64,000 bases of DNA from CADEFQ01 sp050185195 (lineage in GTDB: Bacteria; Pseudomonadota; Gammaproteobacteria; Steroidobacterales; Steroidobacteraceae). The DNA lies in assembly GCA_050185195.1 (NCBI GenBank), contig JBFWZQ010000014.1:4072-68071 (forward strand). The letters run 5' to 3'. Below, one piece after another: positions 9,162 through 17,355 of this stretch (positions are counted from its first letter, which is position 1; each line of letters starts with the position of its first letter). Position numbers and translations under genes: made by a program. The notes beneath the pieces were generated by a model. The model was not told the DNA's origin and searched no databases. It saw only the letters and a program-made list of their open reading frames with translations.

Positions 9162-9167
9162 TGTCAA
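9162..9167 (-). promoter_or_regulatory. Candidate -35 element for puuR-puuC
   Basis: A perfect TTGACA hexamer reads on the - strand in the 88-base divergent gap. The hexamer about 17 bases downstream is a poor -10 match (CGAGAT or GAGATT), so activation or a longer spacer may be involved. I could not recognise a clear PuuR operator in the gap. Confidence 0.35.
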
Positions 9168-9174
9168 CTTTCCT

Positions 9175-9180
9175 TATCAT
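9175..9180 (+). promoter_or_regulatory. -10-like hexamer 7 bases before the aminotransferase ATG
   Basis: TATCAT ends 7 bases before the ATG at 9188 and no Shine-Dalgarno sequence precedes that start. If it is the -10 box, transcription would begin at or next to the start codon, giving a leaderless mRNA. No good -35 is visible. Confidence 0.35.
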
Positions 9181-9187
9181 TCCGACC

Positions 9188-10492
9188 ATGAAGACCGCCC
9201 CAAGCCTCGATGCGCTGTGGATGCCGTTCACGGCGAACCGCCAGTTCAAGCAGGCGCCCCGTCTCCTCGCCCGGGCGCGCGGCATGGAGTACTTCACGCC
9301 CGAGGGGCGTCGTGTGCTCGACGGCGCGGCCGGCCTCTGGTGCGTGAACGCGGGCCACGGGCGCGATGAGATCACCACGGCCGTCACTCGCCAGCTCGAA
9401 ACGATGGATTACGCGCCGAACTTCCAGATGGGGCACGGCCCGGGGTTCGAACTCGCCGCCGCGCTGGCGGCGTTGTGCCCGCCGGAACTGAACCGCGTGT
9501 TCTTCACGAACTCCGGCTCGGAAGCAGTCGACACGGCGCTCAAGATCGCCCTCGCCTACCACCGCCTCCGGGGCGATGCGGCGCGCACCCGCCTGATCGG
9601 GCGCGAGCGGGCCTACCATGGCGTCGGTTTCGGCGGCATCTCGGTCGGCGGCATCGTCGCCAATCGCAAGACCTGGGCGGCGAGCATGCTGCCCGGCGTC
9701 GACCACCTGCGCCACACGCACGACCTCGCGCGCAACGCCTACTCGCGCGGGCAACCGGAGCACGGCGCGGAACTCGCCGACGACCTCGAGCGCCTGGTCG
9801 CGCTGCATGACGCATCGACCATCGCGGCGGTGATCGTCGAGCCGGTCGCGGGTTCGACCGGCGTGCTGCTGCCGCCGAAGGGCTATCTCGAACGGCTGCG
9901 CCGGATCTGCGACACGCACGGCATCCTGCTGATCTTCGACGAAGTGATCACCGGCTTCGGCCGCACCGGCGCGCCGTTCGCGGCGCAGGAATTCGGCGTG
10001 ACGCCCGACCTCATCACGATGGCGAAGGGCCTCACCAATGGCTGCGTGCCGATGGGGGCCGTCGTCGCGAAGCAGTCGATCCACGACGCCTTCATGCAGG
10101 GCCCGCCCGGCGCGATCGAGCTGTTCCACGGCTACACCTATTCGGCGCACCCGCTCGCCTGCGCCGCGGGGCTCGCGACGCTCGACATCTACCGGCGGGA
10201 AGGCTTGCTGACGCGCGCGAAGGAGCTTTCGGGGCTGTGGCAGGACGCCGTGCACTCGCTGCGCGGGCGTCCGAACGTGATCGACACGCGCAACTACGGC
10301 CTCATCGCGGGCATCGAGCTCGAGCCGATCCCCGGCAAGCCGGGCGCGCGGGCCTTCGAGATATTCCTCAAGTGTTTCGAACGCGGCCTGCTGATCCGCA
10401 CGACCGGCGACATCATCGCCCTCTCGCCGCCGCTCATCATCGAGCCGGCCCATATCGACGAGATCTTCGGCACGCTCGCGGGCGTGCTCTGA
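9188..10492 (+). CDS. Class III aminotransferase, omega-amino acid:pyruvate type
   Basis: A PLP enzyme of 434 residues predicted to move an amino group from an omega-amine or omega-amino acid (beta-alanine, GABA or a polyamine product) to pyruvate. Class III features are clear. FFTNSGSEAVDTALK lies near residue 100 and the RAYHG loop follows. IFDEVITGFGRTG carries the PLP-ring aspartate, and TMAKGLTNG holds the Schiff-base lysine. The opening LDALWMPFTANRQFK resembles beta-alanine:pyruvate aminotransferases. It is divergent from the puuR-like gene. In this context it could act on GABA or putrescine, a role E. coli gives to PuuE, but the sequence is closer to the pyruvate-dependent group. Confidence 0.83.
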   Translation: MKTAPSLDALWMPFTANRQFKQAPRLLARARGMEYFTPEGRRVLDGAAGLWCVNAGHGRDEITTAVTRQLETMDYAPNFQMGHGPGFELAAALAALCPPELNRVFFTNSGSEAVDTALKIALAYHRLRGDAARTRLIGRERAYHGVGFGGISVGGIVANRKTWAASMLPGVDHLRHTHDLARNAYSRGQPEHGAELADDLERLVALHDASTIAAVIVEPVAGSTGVLLPPKGYLERLRRICDTHGILLIFDEVITGFGRTGAPFAAQEFGVTPDLITMAKGLTNGCVPMGAVVAKQSIHDAFMQGPPGAIELFHGYTYSAHPLACAAGLATLDIYRREGLLTRAKELSGLWQDAVHSLRGRPNVIDTRNYGLIAGIELEPIPGKPGARAFEIFLKCFERGLLIRTTGDIIALSPPLIIEPAHIDEIFGTLAGVL

Positions 10493-10494
10493 AT

Positions 10495-10531
10495 GGTGCC
10501 GGGTTTTCGGCGTGACCGAAAACCCGGCACC
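10495..10531. repeat. Palindromic repeat, copy 1 (16-bp arms)
   Basis: A perfect inverted repeat. Left arm GGTGCCGGGTTTTCGG lies at 10495-10510 and right arm CCGAAAACCCGGCACC at 10516-10531, around a 5-base loop. It starts two bases after the aminotransferase stop and ends 12 bases from the stop of the convergent porin gene, so it may act as a bidirectional terminator. The same arm sequence recurs at 27090-27160, which marks it as a dispersed element rather than a simple terminator. Confidence 0.85.
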
Positions 10532-10543
10532 AGGCTCAGTTCC

Positions 10544-11263
10544 TCACTCGCCCCACGGCAGCGTGGTGCTCACCGAGAAGATCGCGCGGGCTTCGTTGTT
10601 GAACACGTCGTCCCGGACCTTGTCGGCACCGCTCGCATCCGTGCCGGTCAGCTTCAGCGCGAGGCTGAAGTTGCCCACATCGACACCCACCGTCACGCCG
10701 TAGTCGAGGTACTCGATGTCCTCGAAGGCGTCGCCGTAGCTGTAGCCGGCGTGCAGCGTCAGCGAGAAGTTCTGCGGCAGGCCGAAGGTGTAGTTCGCTT
10801 CGGTGTACAGCGCGCCGTCGTTCGATCCGCCGTAGTCGATCGCGTACCATTGCTTGAAGCCGAAGCCTTTCCAGTCGATACCGACCGACAGCTCCGGGTA
10901 CGAAGAAATCTTCGACTTCGTCGCCGAGTTGTCCGAGCCCGGATAGGTGTACCAGACGAGGCCCGCGTTCCACGACAGGTCGTCGTTGATCGACGCCTCG
11001 TAGCCGGCGTACAGATCGATCTCGAGCGTGCCATCGACGTCATCGCCGTAGTCGATGTTGCTGCCCCACGCGCCGACGGAGAAACCCGTCTCGCCGAACG
11101 CGTAGTCGAAGCTCGCCTGCAGCGCAGGGTCCTTGGCGCTCAGCGACACGCCACGAAAATCGTAGTCGCTCACCGCCGTGACGGTCGAGCTGAACTGCGC
11201 CTGTGCCGCGCCCGCAACACCGAGCAGTGCGACCGCGACAGAAATTTTCTTGAGCCGATTCAT
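10544..11263 (-). CDS. TorF-family putative outer-membrane porin
   Basis: A 239-residue secreted beta-barrel. The signal peptide MNRLKKISVAVALLGVAGAAQA is followed by QFSSTVTAVSDYDFRGVSLS, the characteristic opening of TorF/Gcw_chp-type proteins. The mature protein has many alternating aromatic strands, such as YAGYEASIND and WNAGLVWYTYPGS, and is acidic. The ATG at 11263 has a strong AAGGGAG ribosome site. Codon choice is less G+C-extreme than in neighbouring enzymes, as expected for a well expressed outer-membrane protein. No operon partner is evident. Transported substrate unknown. Confidence 0.8.
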   Translation of the reverse strand: MNRLKKISVAVALLGVAGAAQAQFSSTVTAVSDYDFRGVSLSAKDPALQASFDYAFGETGFSVGAWGSNIDYGDDVDGTLEIDLYAGYEASINDDLSWNAGLVWYTYPGSDNSATKSKISSYPELSVGIDWKGFGFKQWYAIDYGGSNDGALYTEANYTFGLPQNFSLTLHAGYSYGDAFEDIEYLDYGVTVGVDVGNFSLALKLTGTDASGADKVRDDVFNNEARAIFSVSTTLPWGE

Positions 11264-11310
11264 GAATACTCCCTTGTAAGCGACACCCGTGCGCGGATTA
11301 TACGCAGCAC

Positions 11311-11667
11311 TCACGGCTGGGGAATGAAGATTGCGTAGATCTTGGTGCAATCCTCGAGAACCGCCCACGTACCGGCAAAACCCGCCGGAACCACGAACGC
11401 GTCGCCGGGACCGAAGTTCATGCGCGCGCCCGCCTCGCTCACGAGCTCGACCCGGCCGGCCGTCAGCACGCATAACTCGCACTCTGTGTAGCGCACGCGC
11501 CACAGGCCGCGCGTACTGGACCAGTGGCCGACGTGGAACCGTTCGCTGGCATCGGAGAAGGCGTTCCAGGCGTGCTGCACGGGATCGCCATCGATCAGGC
11601 GATCGGCCGCCGGGCGGGACGCTTCGCCCGCCCCCTGTATCGTCACCGGTATGATTTCGGTACCCAT
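11311..11667 (-). CDS. Small cupin-domain protein
   Basis: A 118-residue single-domain cupin. It has a C-terminal beta-barrel signature (YTECELCVLTAGRVELV, then FGPGDAFVVPAGFAGTW), as in the cupin_3/DUF861 group. The tryptophans and the glycine-proline loop fit, but the metal-binding histidines are reduced. It may therefore bind a ligand rather than catalyse. Its ATG overlaps the stop of the methyltransferase gene upstream by one base (TGATG), so the pair is co-translated. The open frame extends much farther upstream only as a shadow of that gene. Function unknown. Confidence 0.72.
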   Translation of the reverse strand: MGTEIIPVTIQGAGEASRPAADRLIDGDPVQHAWNAFSDASERFHVGHWSSTRGLWRVRYTECELCVLTAGRVELVSEAGARMNFGPGDAFVVPAGFAGTWAVLEDCTKIYAIFIPQP

Positions 11668-13031
11668 CAGACATTGATACGCCGACCGGCGTCCTCCTGC
11701 ATCTTCAGCATGAAGGCGCGCACCGCCGGCAGCGCATCCTCCGCTTTCAGCAAACGCTGCTCGACGAGCACCTGCGCCATGTCGGCGAGCGAGCGGCGGC
11801 CATCGACCAGCGACATCATGAAGGCATGGATGCGCGTCGCCCGCGCATGCGCCTGCAGGTCGGCGGTGAGCGGCACCGGCCGCTTCGTATCGACGACCCA
11901 GTCGGGCGGGCCGCGGGTGGCCGGCGGCGTGACCGATCCGACCTTGCGTGCCGTCCAGGCCACCGTCGACTCGATGCGCGCATGGCGGCTCGCGGGCGAC
12001 TGCATGTAAGGCAGCGCCGCCTCGCGCAGCGCGGGCCGCGAGAACCCCGCGCCCTGCACGATCTCGACGGCTTCCTCGAGGCTGAACTGCTGCACGCGCT
12101 GCGTGCTCATGAACGCGAACGCGACGGACCCGAGGTTGAGCCATCGCCCCCCTTGCGCAATGAGCGGGTTGATCCGCGCGGCCAGGGCCGGGAACGGCTC
12201 TTCCACGATGTCGATGAACCAGGGCGTGACCACCGCGTCGAACGCGCCCGGCTGGAAAGGCGCACACATCGCATCGGCCGCGACGAGCTGCAGCCGCTCG
12301 TCCGCGGCGGCGGGCGCCGCGAGCCGGCGCAGCACGGCGTGATCCGCCGCGCCGCGCGGCGCGAGCGGGAACTCGTACAACTCGAGCGGGCGCCCGGCAT
12401 ACATCTCCCGGGCGACCGCGAGCAGCAGCGGGTTCAGGTCCATCGCCACCGTGAGCGCCGGGGCATGGCGGCGATGCAGGTCGTAGGCGAGGCGCCCGGC
12501 GCCCGCGCCGAGCACGAGCACCCGCGCCCCGGCGAGCGATTCCCCGCCGGCGGCATCGAGCAGGTCGAGCGACGCGGCGTTCTCGGCCTCGCCCCACGCC
12601 CAGTCCCGGTGGATGTTGGCGTAATAGTTGGTGAGCCCCTGGGACACCGGCAGGCGGGCGCGCAACGCGCGCAGCGTGTCCCGGTCGGCGGCGCCCAGGT
12701 GCACCTGCAGGGGCTCGAGCAGTTGCGTTACCCGCAATCCGTGGTCCTCGAGCGCATCGGCAAGCCGCGCCAGCCGTTCACGGGTGGTCGGCAACAGATC
12801 GGGTGCAGCCAGGGCCGCACGCACGCCGTCCGCATCGGCCCGCAATTCCGCCAGCATCAGCGTGAGGCGTGCCCGCCATTCGCCGGCGGCCCCGCGCGGG
12901 TCGCGAAACAGCCAGGCCGCCCCGCCGAGGACGGGGAAGCCCGCGCTGCATTGGGTGCAGATGTATCCTGCGCGATCGGCCCGCAGGCTGCCGCGCTCGC
13001 ATCCCGGGCACCTCAGTACATCCACGAGCAT
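11667..13031 (-). CDS. Three-part SAM-dependent methyltransferase with N-terminal zinc ribbon
   Basis: A 454-residue protein with an unusual layout. Residues 1-45 have CPGC and CTQC pairs as in Trm112-like zinc ribbons. About 125-345 is a SAM methyltransferase, with VLVLGAGAGRLAYDL as motif I, AMDLNP, and VTPWFIDIVEE, which resembles the N2227/carnosine N-methyltransferase group. The last 80 residues (MSLVDGRRSLADMAQVLVEQ) look like a PqqD-type winged helix. The methyl acceptor is unknown. Small peptide-like or histidine-containing molecules are possible from the family resemblance. It is co-transcribed with a cupin and is divergent from a GntR/UTRA regulator only 33 bases away. Confidence 0.72.
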   Translation of the reverse strand: MLVDVLRCPGCERGSLRADRAGYICTQCSAGFPVLGGAAWLFRDPRGAAGEWRARLTLMLAELRADADGVRAALAAPDLLPTTRERLARLADALEDHGLRVTQLLEPLQVHLGAADRDTLRALRARLPVSQGLTNYYANIHRDWAWGEAENAASLDLLDAAGGESLAGARVLVLGAGAGRLAYDLHRRHAPALTVAMDLNPLLLAVAREMYAGRPLELYEFPLAPRGAADHAVLRRLAAPAAADERLQLVAADAMCAPFQPGAFDAVVTPWFIDIVEEPFPALAARINPLIAQGGRWLNLGSVAFAFMSTQRVQQFSLEEAVEIVQGAGFSRPALREAALPYMQSPASRHARIESTVAWTARKVGSVTPPATRGPPDWVVDTKRPVPLTADLQAHARATRIHAFMMSLVDGRRSLADMAQVLVEQRLLKAEDALPAVRAFMLKMQEDAGRRINV

Positions 13032-13052
13032 ACAACTTCACTCCACTGCTGT

Positions 13053-13058
13053 TACTAT
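13053..13058 (+). promoter_or_regulatory. -10-like hexamer 6 bases before the GntR-type ATG
   Basis: TACTAT ends 6 bases before the ATG at 13065, with no Shine-Dalgarno sequence in between. This spacing places the transcription start at the initiation codon and predicts a leaderless transcript. The whole divergent gap is 33 bases, so the two promoters must overlap. Confidence 0.4.
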
Positions 13059-13064
13059 CTTGCC

Positions 13065-13850
13065 ATGGCTAGAAAAGCACGCCCGAAGGCCAACGGCCTC
13101 GCCCTGCACCATCGCCTGTACATGATGCTGCAGCAACAACTCACCGACGGCACCATCCCCCCTGGTGGCGCGCTGCCGAGCGAGCCCGACCTCGCCCGTG
13201 AAACCCGCCTGTCGCGCACGACCGTGCGCCGCGCGCTCGCCCGGCTCGCCGCCGAAGGCATGATCGAGCGCCGCCACGGCAGCGGCACCTACGCGACCAT
13301 GCAGGGCACGGCCAAGGCCCGCACCGAGGCCACCACCGACGCCGGTGCCTTGCTGAGCGACCTGCAGGCGATGTCCCGCACGACCGTCGCCCGGGTATTG
13401 CAACACGCCGTCATCGCGACCCCGCCGCGCATCCTCGCGGCCTGTCCGGAACTCGGCCCGCGCGTGCTGCTGCTACAGCGCGCCCGCACCCATCGTGGCA
13501 AGCCGCTCGCCGTCATCAGCCACTACATTCCCGAGCGCCACGCGGCGCGCTTTGCCAGGGCGCAGCTGAAGAACCTGCCGACCACCGTGATCTTCGAGAA
13601 GGCGCGCCTCGTGCCTTCCGTCGGCAGCCAACAGATCACCGCGATCGCGGCCGACCACGTGCTGTCGCGCGAGCTCGGCGTGAACATCGGCGCGCCGGTC
13701 CTCTCGATCCGCCGCACCGTGCGCGATGCGAAGGGCACGCTGCTCGAATACCACGAAGTGTTCTACGACCCCGACTCCATCATCGTGCAGATGGACGTGC
13801 AGCGGGACAAGGGCGGCAAGGGCGGCGTGCGCTGGCGCCCGGTGCGCTGA
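13065..13850 (+). CDS. GntR-family regulator of the HutC/UTRA type
   Basis: A 261-residue transcription factor. An N-terminal winged helix (about 15-80) has LPSEPDLARETRLSRTTVRR and the wing ERRHGSGTYA. A C-terminal UTRA ligand domain (about 100-245) contains PRVLLLQRARTHRGKPLAVI and EYHEVFYDPD. UTRA regulators sense small metabolites such as amino sugars, urocanate or phosphonates. The ligand here cannot be read from sequence. It is divergent from the methyltransferase-cupin pair and 33 bases upstream of a PLP decarboxylase homologue, both likely targets. Confidence 0.85.
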   Translation: MARKARPKANGLALHHRLYMMLQQQLTDGTIPPGGALPSEPDLARETRLSRTTVRRALARLAAEGMIERRHGSGTYATMQGTAKARTEATTDAGALLSDLQAMSRTTVARVLQHAVIATPPRILAACPELGPRVLLLQRARTHRGKPLAVISHYIPERHAARFARAQLKNLPTTVIFEKARLVPSVGSQQITAIAADHVLSRELGVNIGAPVLSIRRTVRDAKGTLLEYHEVFYDPDSIIVQMDVQRDKGGKGGVRWRPVR

Positions 13851-13883
13851 TTCGTCGGCGTCGCGCCCGGTGACGGTAATCCC

Positions 13884-15284
13884 GTGACACTTGCCGCACG
13901 CCCGACCACGCCCACCTCGTGCGCCGACCTGCTCGCCGACGCCGCAAGCCGGGCAGCGCGCTACCTCGACTCACTCGGCACCCGGCCGGTCGCACCGCCG
14001 CCCGCCGCCGTGGCGCGGCTCGATGAGCTCGACGTCCCGATGCCCGCCGCACCGACCGATGCGGCGAGCGTCCTGGCGCGCCTCGACGACATCGTCGGCC
14101 CGGCGACGATGGCGATGGCGGGTCCGCGATTCTTTGGCTTCGTGATCGGCAGCGCCTTGCCGGCGACGGTGGCCGCGAACTGGCTGGCGACGGCCTGGGA
14201 CCAGAACGCGGCCTTGTCGACGGCCACGCCGGGCGTCTCGCGCCTCGAGGCGGTGGCCCTCGCATGGCTGAACGAACTGCTGGGCCTGCCGGCCTCGGCG
14301 CAGGGCGCGTTCGTCACTGGCGCCACGATGGCGAACTTCACCGCCCTCGCCGCGGCACGCCATCGTGTACTCGAGCAGGCGGGCTGGTCGGTCGAAGCCG
14401 ACGGCCTGTTCGGCGCACCGCCGATCACGGTCATCGTGGGCGAAGAGGCCCATCCGACGTTGATCAAGTCGCTCGGCCTCCTGGGCCTCGGCCGCAAGCG
14501 CGTCGTGCGGGTGCCCGTCGACAGCCAGGGTCGCATGCGCCCCGATCGCCTGCCGCGCATCGCGGGGCCCACGATCCTGTGCCTGCAGGCGGGCAACCTG
14601 AACACCGGCGCTTTCGACCCAATTGCGGAATTGTGTGCCGCCGCCCATGCGTCCGGCGCGTGGTGCCACGTCGATGGCGCGTTCGGCCTCTGGGCACGCG
14701 CGTCCGGCCATCTGGCTCCACTCGCGGCGGGCATCGAGCAGGCAGACTCATGGGCCACCGACGCGCACAAGTGGCTCAATGTCCCGTATGACTGCGGCAT
14801 CGCCTTCGTGCGCGAGCCGGGCATCCTGCCGGCGGCAATGGCGGTCTCGGCCGAGTACCTGCCCGCCGGCAGTGGCGCGCGCAATCCCGCGGACTTCACG
14901 CCCGAGTTGTCCCGTCGCGCGCGCGGCGTCGAAGTGTGGGCGGCGCTCGCGGCGCTCGGGCGCAGCGGACTCGCGGAGCTGCTCGAACGGAACTGTCGCA
15001 GCGCGCGCCGCTTCGCCGCGGGCCTTGCGGCGGCAGGCCACGAAATCCTGAACGAAGTCGTGTTGAATCAGGTGCTGGTCTCGTTCGGCGCAGCCGACGT
15101 CACCGAACGCGTCGTCGAGGCCGTGCAGGCCGACGGCACGTGCTGGTGCGGGCGCACCGTCTGGCAGGGCCGAACGGCGCTGCGCATCAGCGTCTGCTCG
15201 TGGGCCACCACCGCCGCGGACGTGGAGATGAGCCTCGCGGCGATCCTGCGTGCCGCGGAGCAGGTCGCGGCGCAAGCGCACTGA
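13884..15284 (+). CDS. PLP-dependent decarboxylase-family protein (group II / aromatic amino-acid decarboxylase fold)
   Basis: A 466-residue fold-type I PLP enzyme. It shows the cofactor aspartate region CHVDGAFGLWARAS and the Schiff-base lysine in ATDAHKWLNVPYDCG. The segment RFFGFVIGSALP near residue 90 and GAFVTGATMANFTAL near 145 are typical of tyrosine/DOPA/glutamate decarboxylase relatives. The start is a GTG at 13884 without a strong ribosome site. Because it follows the UTRA regulator by 33 bases, the two may be co-transcribed. The substrate is unknown. Family members also include non-decarboxylating aldolases and lyases. Confidence 0.8.
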   Translation: MTLAARPTTPTSCADLLADAASRAARYLDSLGTRPVAPPPAAVARLDELDVPMPAAPTDAASVLARLDDIVGPATMAMAGPRFFGFVIGSALPATVAANWLATAWDQNAALSTATPGVSRLEAVALAWLNELLGLPASAQGAFVTGATMANFTALAAARHRVLEQAGWSVEADGLFGAPPITVIVGEEAHPTLIKSLGLLGLGRKRVVRVPVDSQGRMRPDRLPRIAGPTILCLQAGNLNTGAFDPIAELCAAAHASGAWCHVDGAFGLWARASGHLAPLAAGIEQADSWATDAHKWLNVPYDCGIAFVREPGILPAAMAVSAEYLPAGSGARNPADFTPELSRRARGVEVWAALAALGRSGLAELLERNCRSARRFAAGLAAAGHEILNEVVLNQVLVSFGAADVTERVVEAVQADGTCWCGRTVWQGRTALRISVCSWATTAADVEMSLAAILRAAEQVAAQAH

Positions 15285-15302
15285 CGACAACCCCCGCCGC
15301 CG

Positions 15303-16562
15303 TCAGGCCGCGCACCAGTCCCGATCGAGGCGCCGCGACGCCGCGAAGAAGAACGCGGCGCTCACGAAGTAGAAGCCGGTGGCGATGACGATCGCGTAAC
15401 GCAGGGCATCCTGGCCGAAGTGCGGTGCGAGCTGGTCCGACAGCGCGCCGACGAACAGCGTGCCGCCGCCGATGCCGATCAGGTTGATCATGAAGAGGAA
15501 CACCGCCGACGCCGTCGCGCGCATCTGCGGGACGACGAGGTGCTGCAGGGTCGCATAGACGGGCCCGGTCCAGCTCGCGTTGAGCGTCATCGGCACGCTG
15601 AACAGCACGCACGCCGCGAGCGTGGAAGGCACGAGCACGCCCGCCACGAGGAACGGCACGATCGCGAGCAGCATCACCCCCGGCACGAGCGCATAGGCCG
15701 CCTTGCGCCGCGCGCCGAGCCGATCGGCTGCCCAGCCACCGAGCCAGATCCCCGCAATGCCGAAGGCCATCGTACCGAGGCCGACGAACCAGGCGGTCTG
15801 CGCGAGGGTGAGGCCGTGGCTGCGGATGAAGAATGACGGCGTCCAGAAGAGCAGCCCATAGCCGACGATCGACGAACTCGAGGCGCCGAGGGTGAGCAGC
15901 AGGAACGACGGCTTGCCCGCAAGGACGCGCAGCGCATCGGGGAACGAGCCGTGGATGGCGGGTGACGGGCCGGCGCGGAGCGCATCGAGGGCGCCGCGGA
16001 TCGGCTCGCGCACCGTGCAGCGAAAGAGCGGCGCCAGCAGCAGGCCGCCCGCGCCCACCGCGAGGAACGCGACCCGCCAGTCGATCGCGCTCGCCACGAG
16101 GCCGCCGAGCAGCGTGCCGAGGCCGCTGCCGATCGGCACGCCGAACGAGAACACTGCGAGCGCGCGGGCCCGCTGCCGCGGGGGGAAATAGTCGCTGATG
16201 AGCGAAAAGGCCGGCGCCACCCCGCCTGCCTCGCCGACCCCGACGCCGACCCGCGCCAGGAACAGTTGCGCGAACGACTGCGCCTGGCCGCAGAGCGCCG
16301 TGAAGGCGCTCCAGGTCGCGAGTGCACCGGTCATGATCCAGGTGCGGCTGCCACGATCGGCGAGCCGCGCGATCGGGATGCCGAGCAACGTATAAAAGAG
16401 GGCGAACGCGGCGCCGCTCATCAGGCCGAGCTGGGTGTCGGAGAGCGCCAGGTCGCGTTTCAGTGGCTCCGCGAGGATGCCGACGATCACACGGTCGATG
16501 AAATTGAACGTGTAGACGACAACGAGCAGCGCAAGGACGTAGGCGCGATAGGCGGCACTCAT
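15303..16562 (-). CDS. Major facilitator superfamily transporter, Spinster-like
   Basis: A 419-residue membrane protein with 12 predicted helices. The first-helix motif NFIDRVIVGILAEPLKRDL and the loop signature GIPIARLADRGSR match Spns/MFS_1 carriers of sphingolipid-type or organic acid substrates. The later GVGVGEAGGVAPA glycine run is also typical. The ATG at 16562 is used because family similarity begins MSAAYRAYVLALL. An upstream in-frame ATG adds 19 residues. It is convergent with the decarboxylase homologue and divergent from the HipA-like gene, with a 37-base gap. Confidence 0.83.
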   Translation of the reverse strand: MSAAYRAYVLALLVVVYTFNFIDRVIVGILAEPLKRDLALSDTQLGLMSGAAFALFYTLLGIPIARLADRGSRTWIMTGALATWSAFTALCGQAQSFAQLFLARVGVGVGEAGGVAPAFSLISDYFPPRQRARALAVFSFGVPIGSGLGTLLGGLVASAIDWRVAFLAVGAGGLLLAPLFRCTVREPIRGALDALRAGPSPAIHGSFPDALRVLAGKPSFLLLTLGASSSSIVGYGLLFWTPSFFIRSHGLTLAQTAWFVGLGTMAFGIAGIWLGGWAADRLGARRKAAYALVPGVMLLAIVPFLVAGVLVPSTLAACVLFSVPMTLNASWTGPVYATLQHLVVPQMRATASAVFLFMINLIGIGGGTLFVGALSDQLAPHFGQDALRYAIVIATGFYFVSAAFFFAASRRLDRDWCAA

Positions 16563-16584
16563 CGGCCCGATGATCGCATATGCG

Positions 16585-16590
16585 TACAAT
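16585..16590 (+). promoter_or_regulatory. -10 element TACAAT close to the HipA-like ATG
   Basis: A near-consensus TACAAT ends 9 bases before the ATG at 16600, and no Shine-Dalgarno sequence is present. Transcription would start within a base or two of the ATG. It sits in the 37-base divergent gap shared with the MFS gene. Confidence 0.45.
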
Positions 16591-16599
16591 TGCCGTGCC

Positions 16600-17355
16600 A
16601 TGAGGACCGTCACCGCCACCCGCTATGTCACGCCCCTGCGCGAAGGCGGCTCGCTGCCCGCGATCGTCGAAGCCGACGACGACGGGCTCTACGTGCTGAA
16701 ATTCCGGGGCGCGGGCCAGGGCGCGCAGGCGCTCGTCGCCGAACTGATCGCCGGCGAGATCGCGCGCGCCGCCGGCCTGCCCGTGCCGGAAATCGTGCTG
16801 GTGCAGCTCGACGCGGCCCTCGCCCGCACCGAGCCCGACCCCGAGATCCAGGACCTCATCAAGGCGAGCGTGGGGCTCAACCTCGCCCTCGACTACCTGC
16901 CCGGCTCCATCACCTTCGACCCCGTCGCCGAACGGGTCACGGGCGAACTCGCCTCGGGCATCGTCTGGTTCGACGCGTTCGTCATGAACGTCGATCGCAC
17001 GGCGCGCAATGCCAATCTCCTCATGTGGCACGGCCAGCCCTGGCTCATCGACCACGGCGCATCGCTGTACTTCCACCATGGCTGGGACGGCAGCCCCGAA
17101 CGCAGCGGCGACCCGTTCACGCGCATCCGCGATCACGTGCTGTTGCCGCTGGCCGATGCCCTGCCCTCGGCGGATGCGCGCCTGGGCGGGCGCCTGACGC
17201 GCGAGATACTCGCGCAGGCCGTCGCGCATGTGCCGGGCGAGTGGTTGCCGGACGAGTCGCGACGGACCGACTATGTCGAATTCCTGGCGCACCGCCTGCA
17301 GCGGCGGCAGCTGTTCGTCGAGGAGGCCCTGCGTGCGCGATCGCAGCTCGTATGA
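16600..17355 (+). CDS. HipA-like kinase-fold protein
   Basis: A 251-residue protein related to the C-terminal kinase half of HipA. Candidate ATP lysine K34 lies in YVLKF. A catalytic-loop-like NVDRTARNANLL has D132 and N137, and IDHG at 150-153 stands where kinases have DFG. No N-terminal HipA domain and no HipB antitoxin gene are present, so a classical toxin-antitoxin role is not supported. The following DUF3037 gene begins inside its 3' end, 23 bases before its stop. Paired HipA-like/DUF3037 genes recur in bacteria, but the pair's function is unknown to me. An upstream ATG at 16570 is less likely given the promoter position. Confidence 0.78.
   Translation: MRTVTATRYVTPLREGGSLPAIVEADDDGLYVLKFRGAGQGAQALVAELIAGEIARAAGLPVPEIVLVQLDAALARTEPDPEIQDLIKASVGLNLALDYLPGSITFDPVAERVTGELASGIVWFDAFVMNVDRTARNANLLMWHGQPWLIDHGASLYFHHGWDGSPERSGDPFTRIRDHVLLPLADALPSADARLGGRLTREILAQAVAHVPGEWLPDESRRTDYVEFLAHRLQRRQLFVEEALRARSQLV

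Noticed and set aside
9162..9167. A complete sigma-70 promoter for puuR
   Set aside because: The -35 hexamer is perfect but no acceptable -10 exists at 16-19 bases, so only a candidate -35 is reported.
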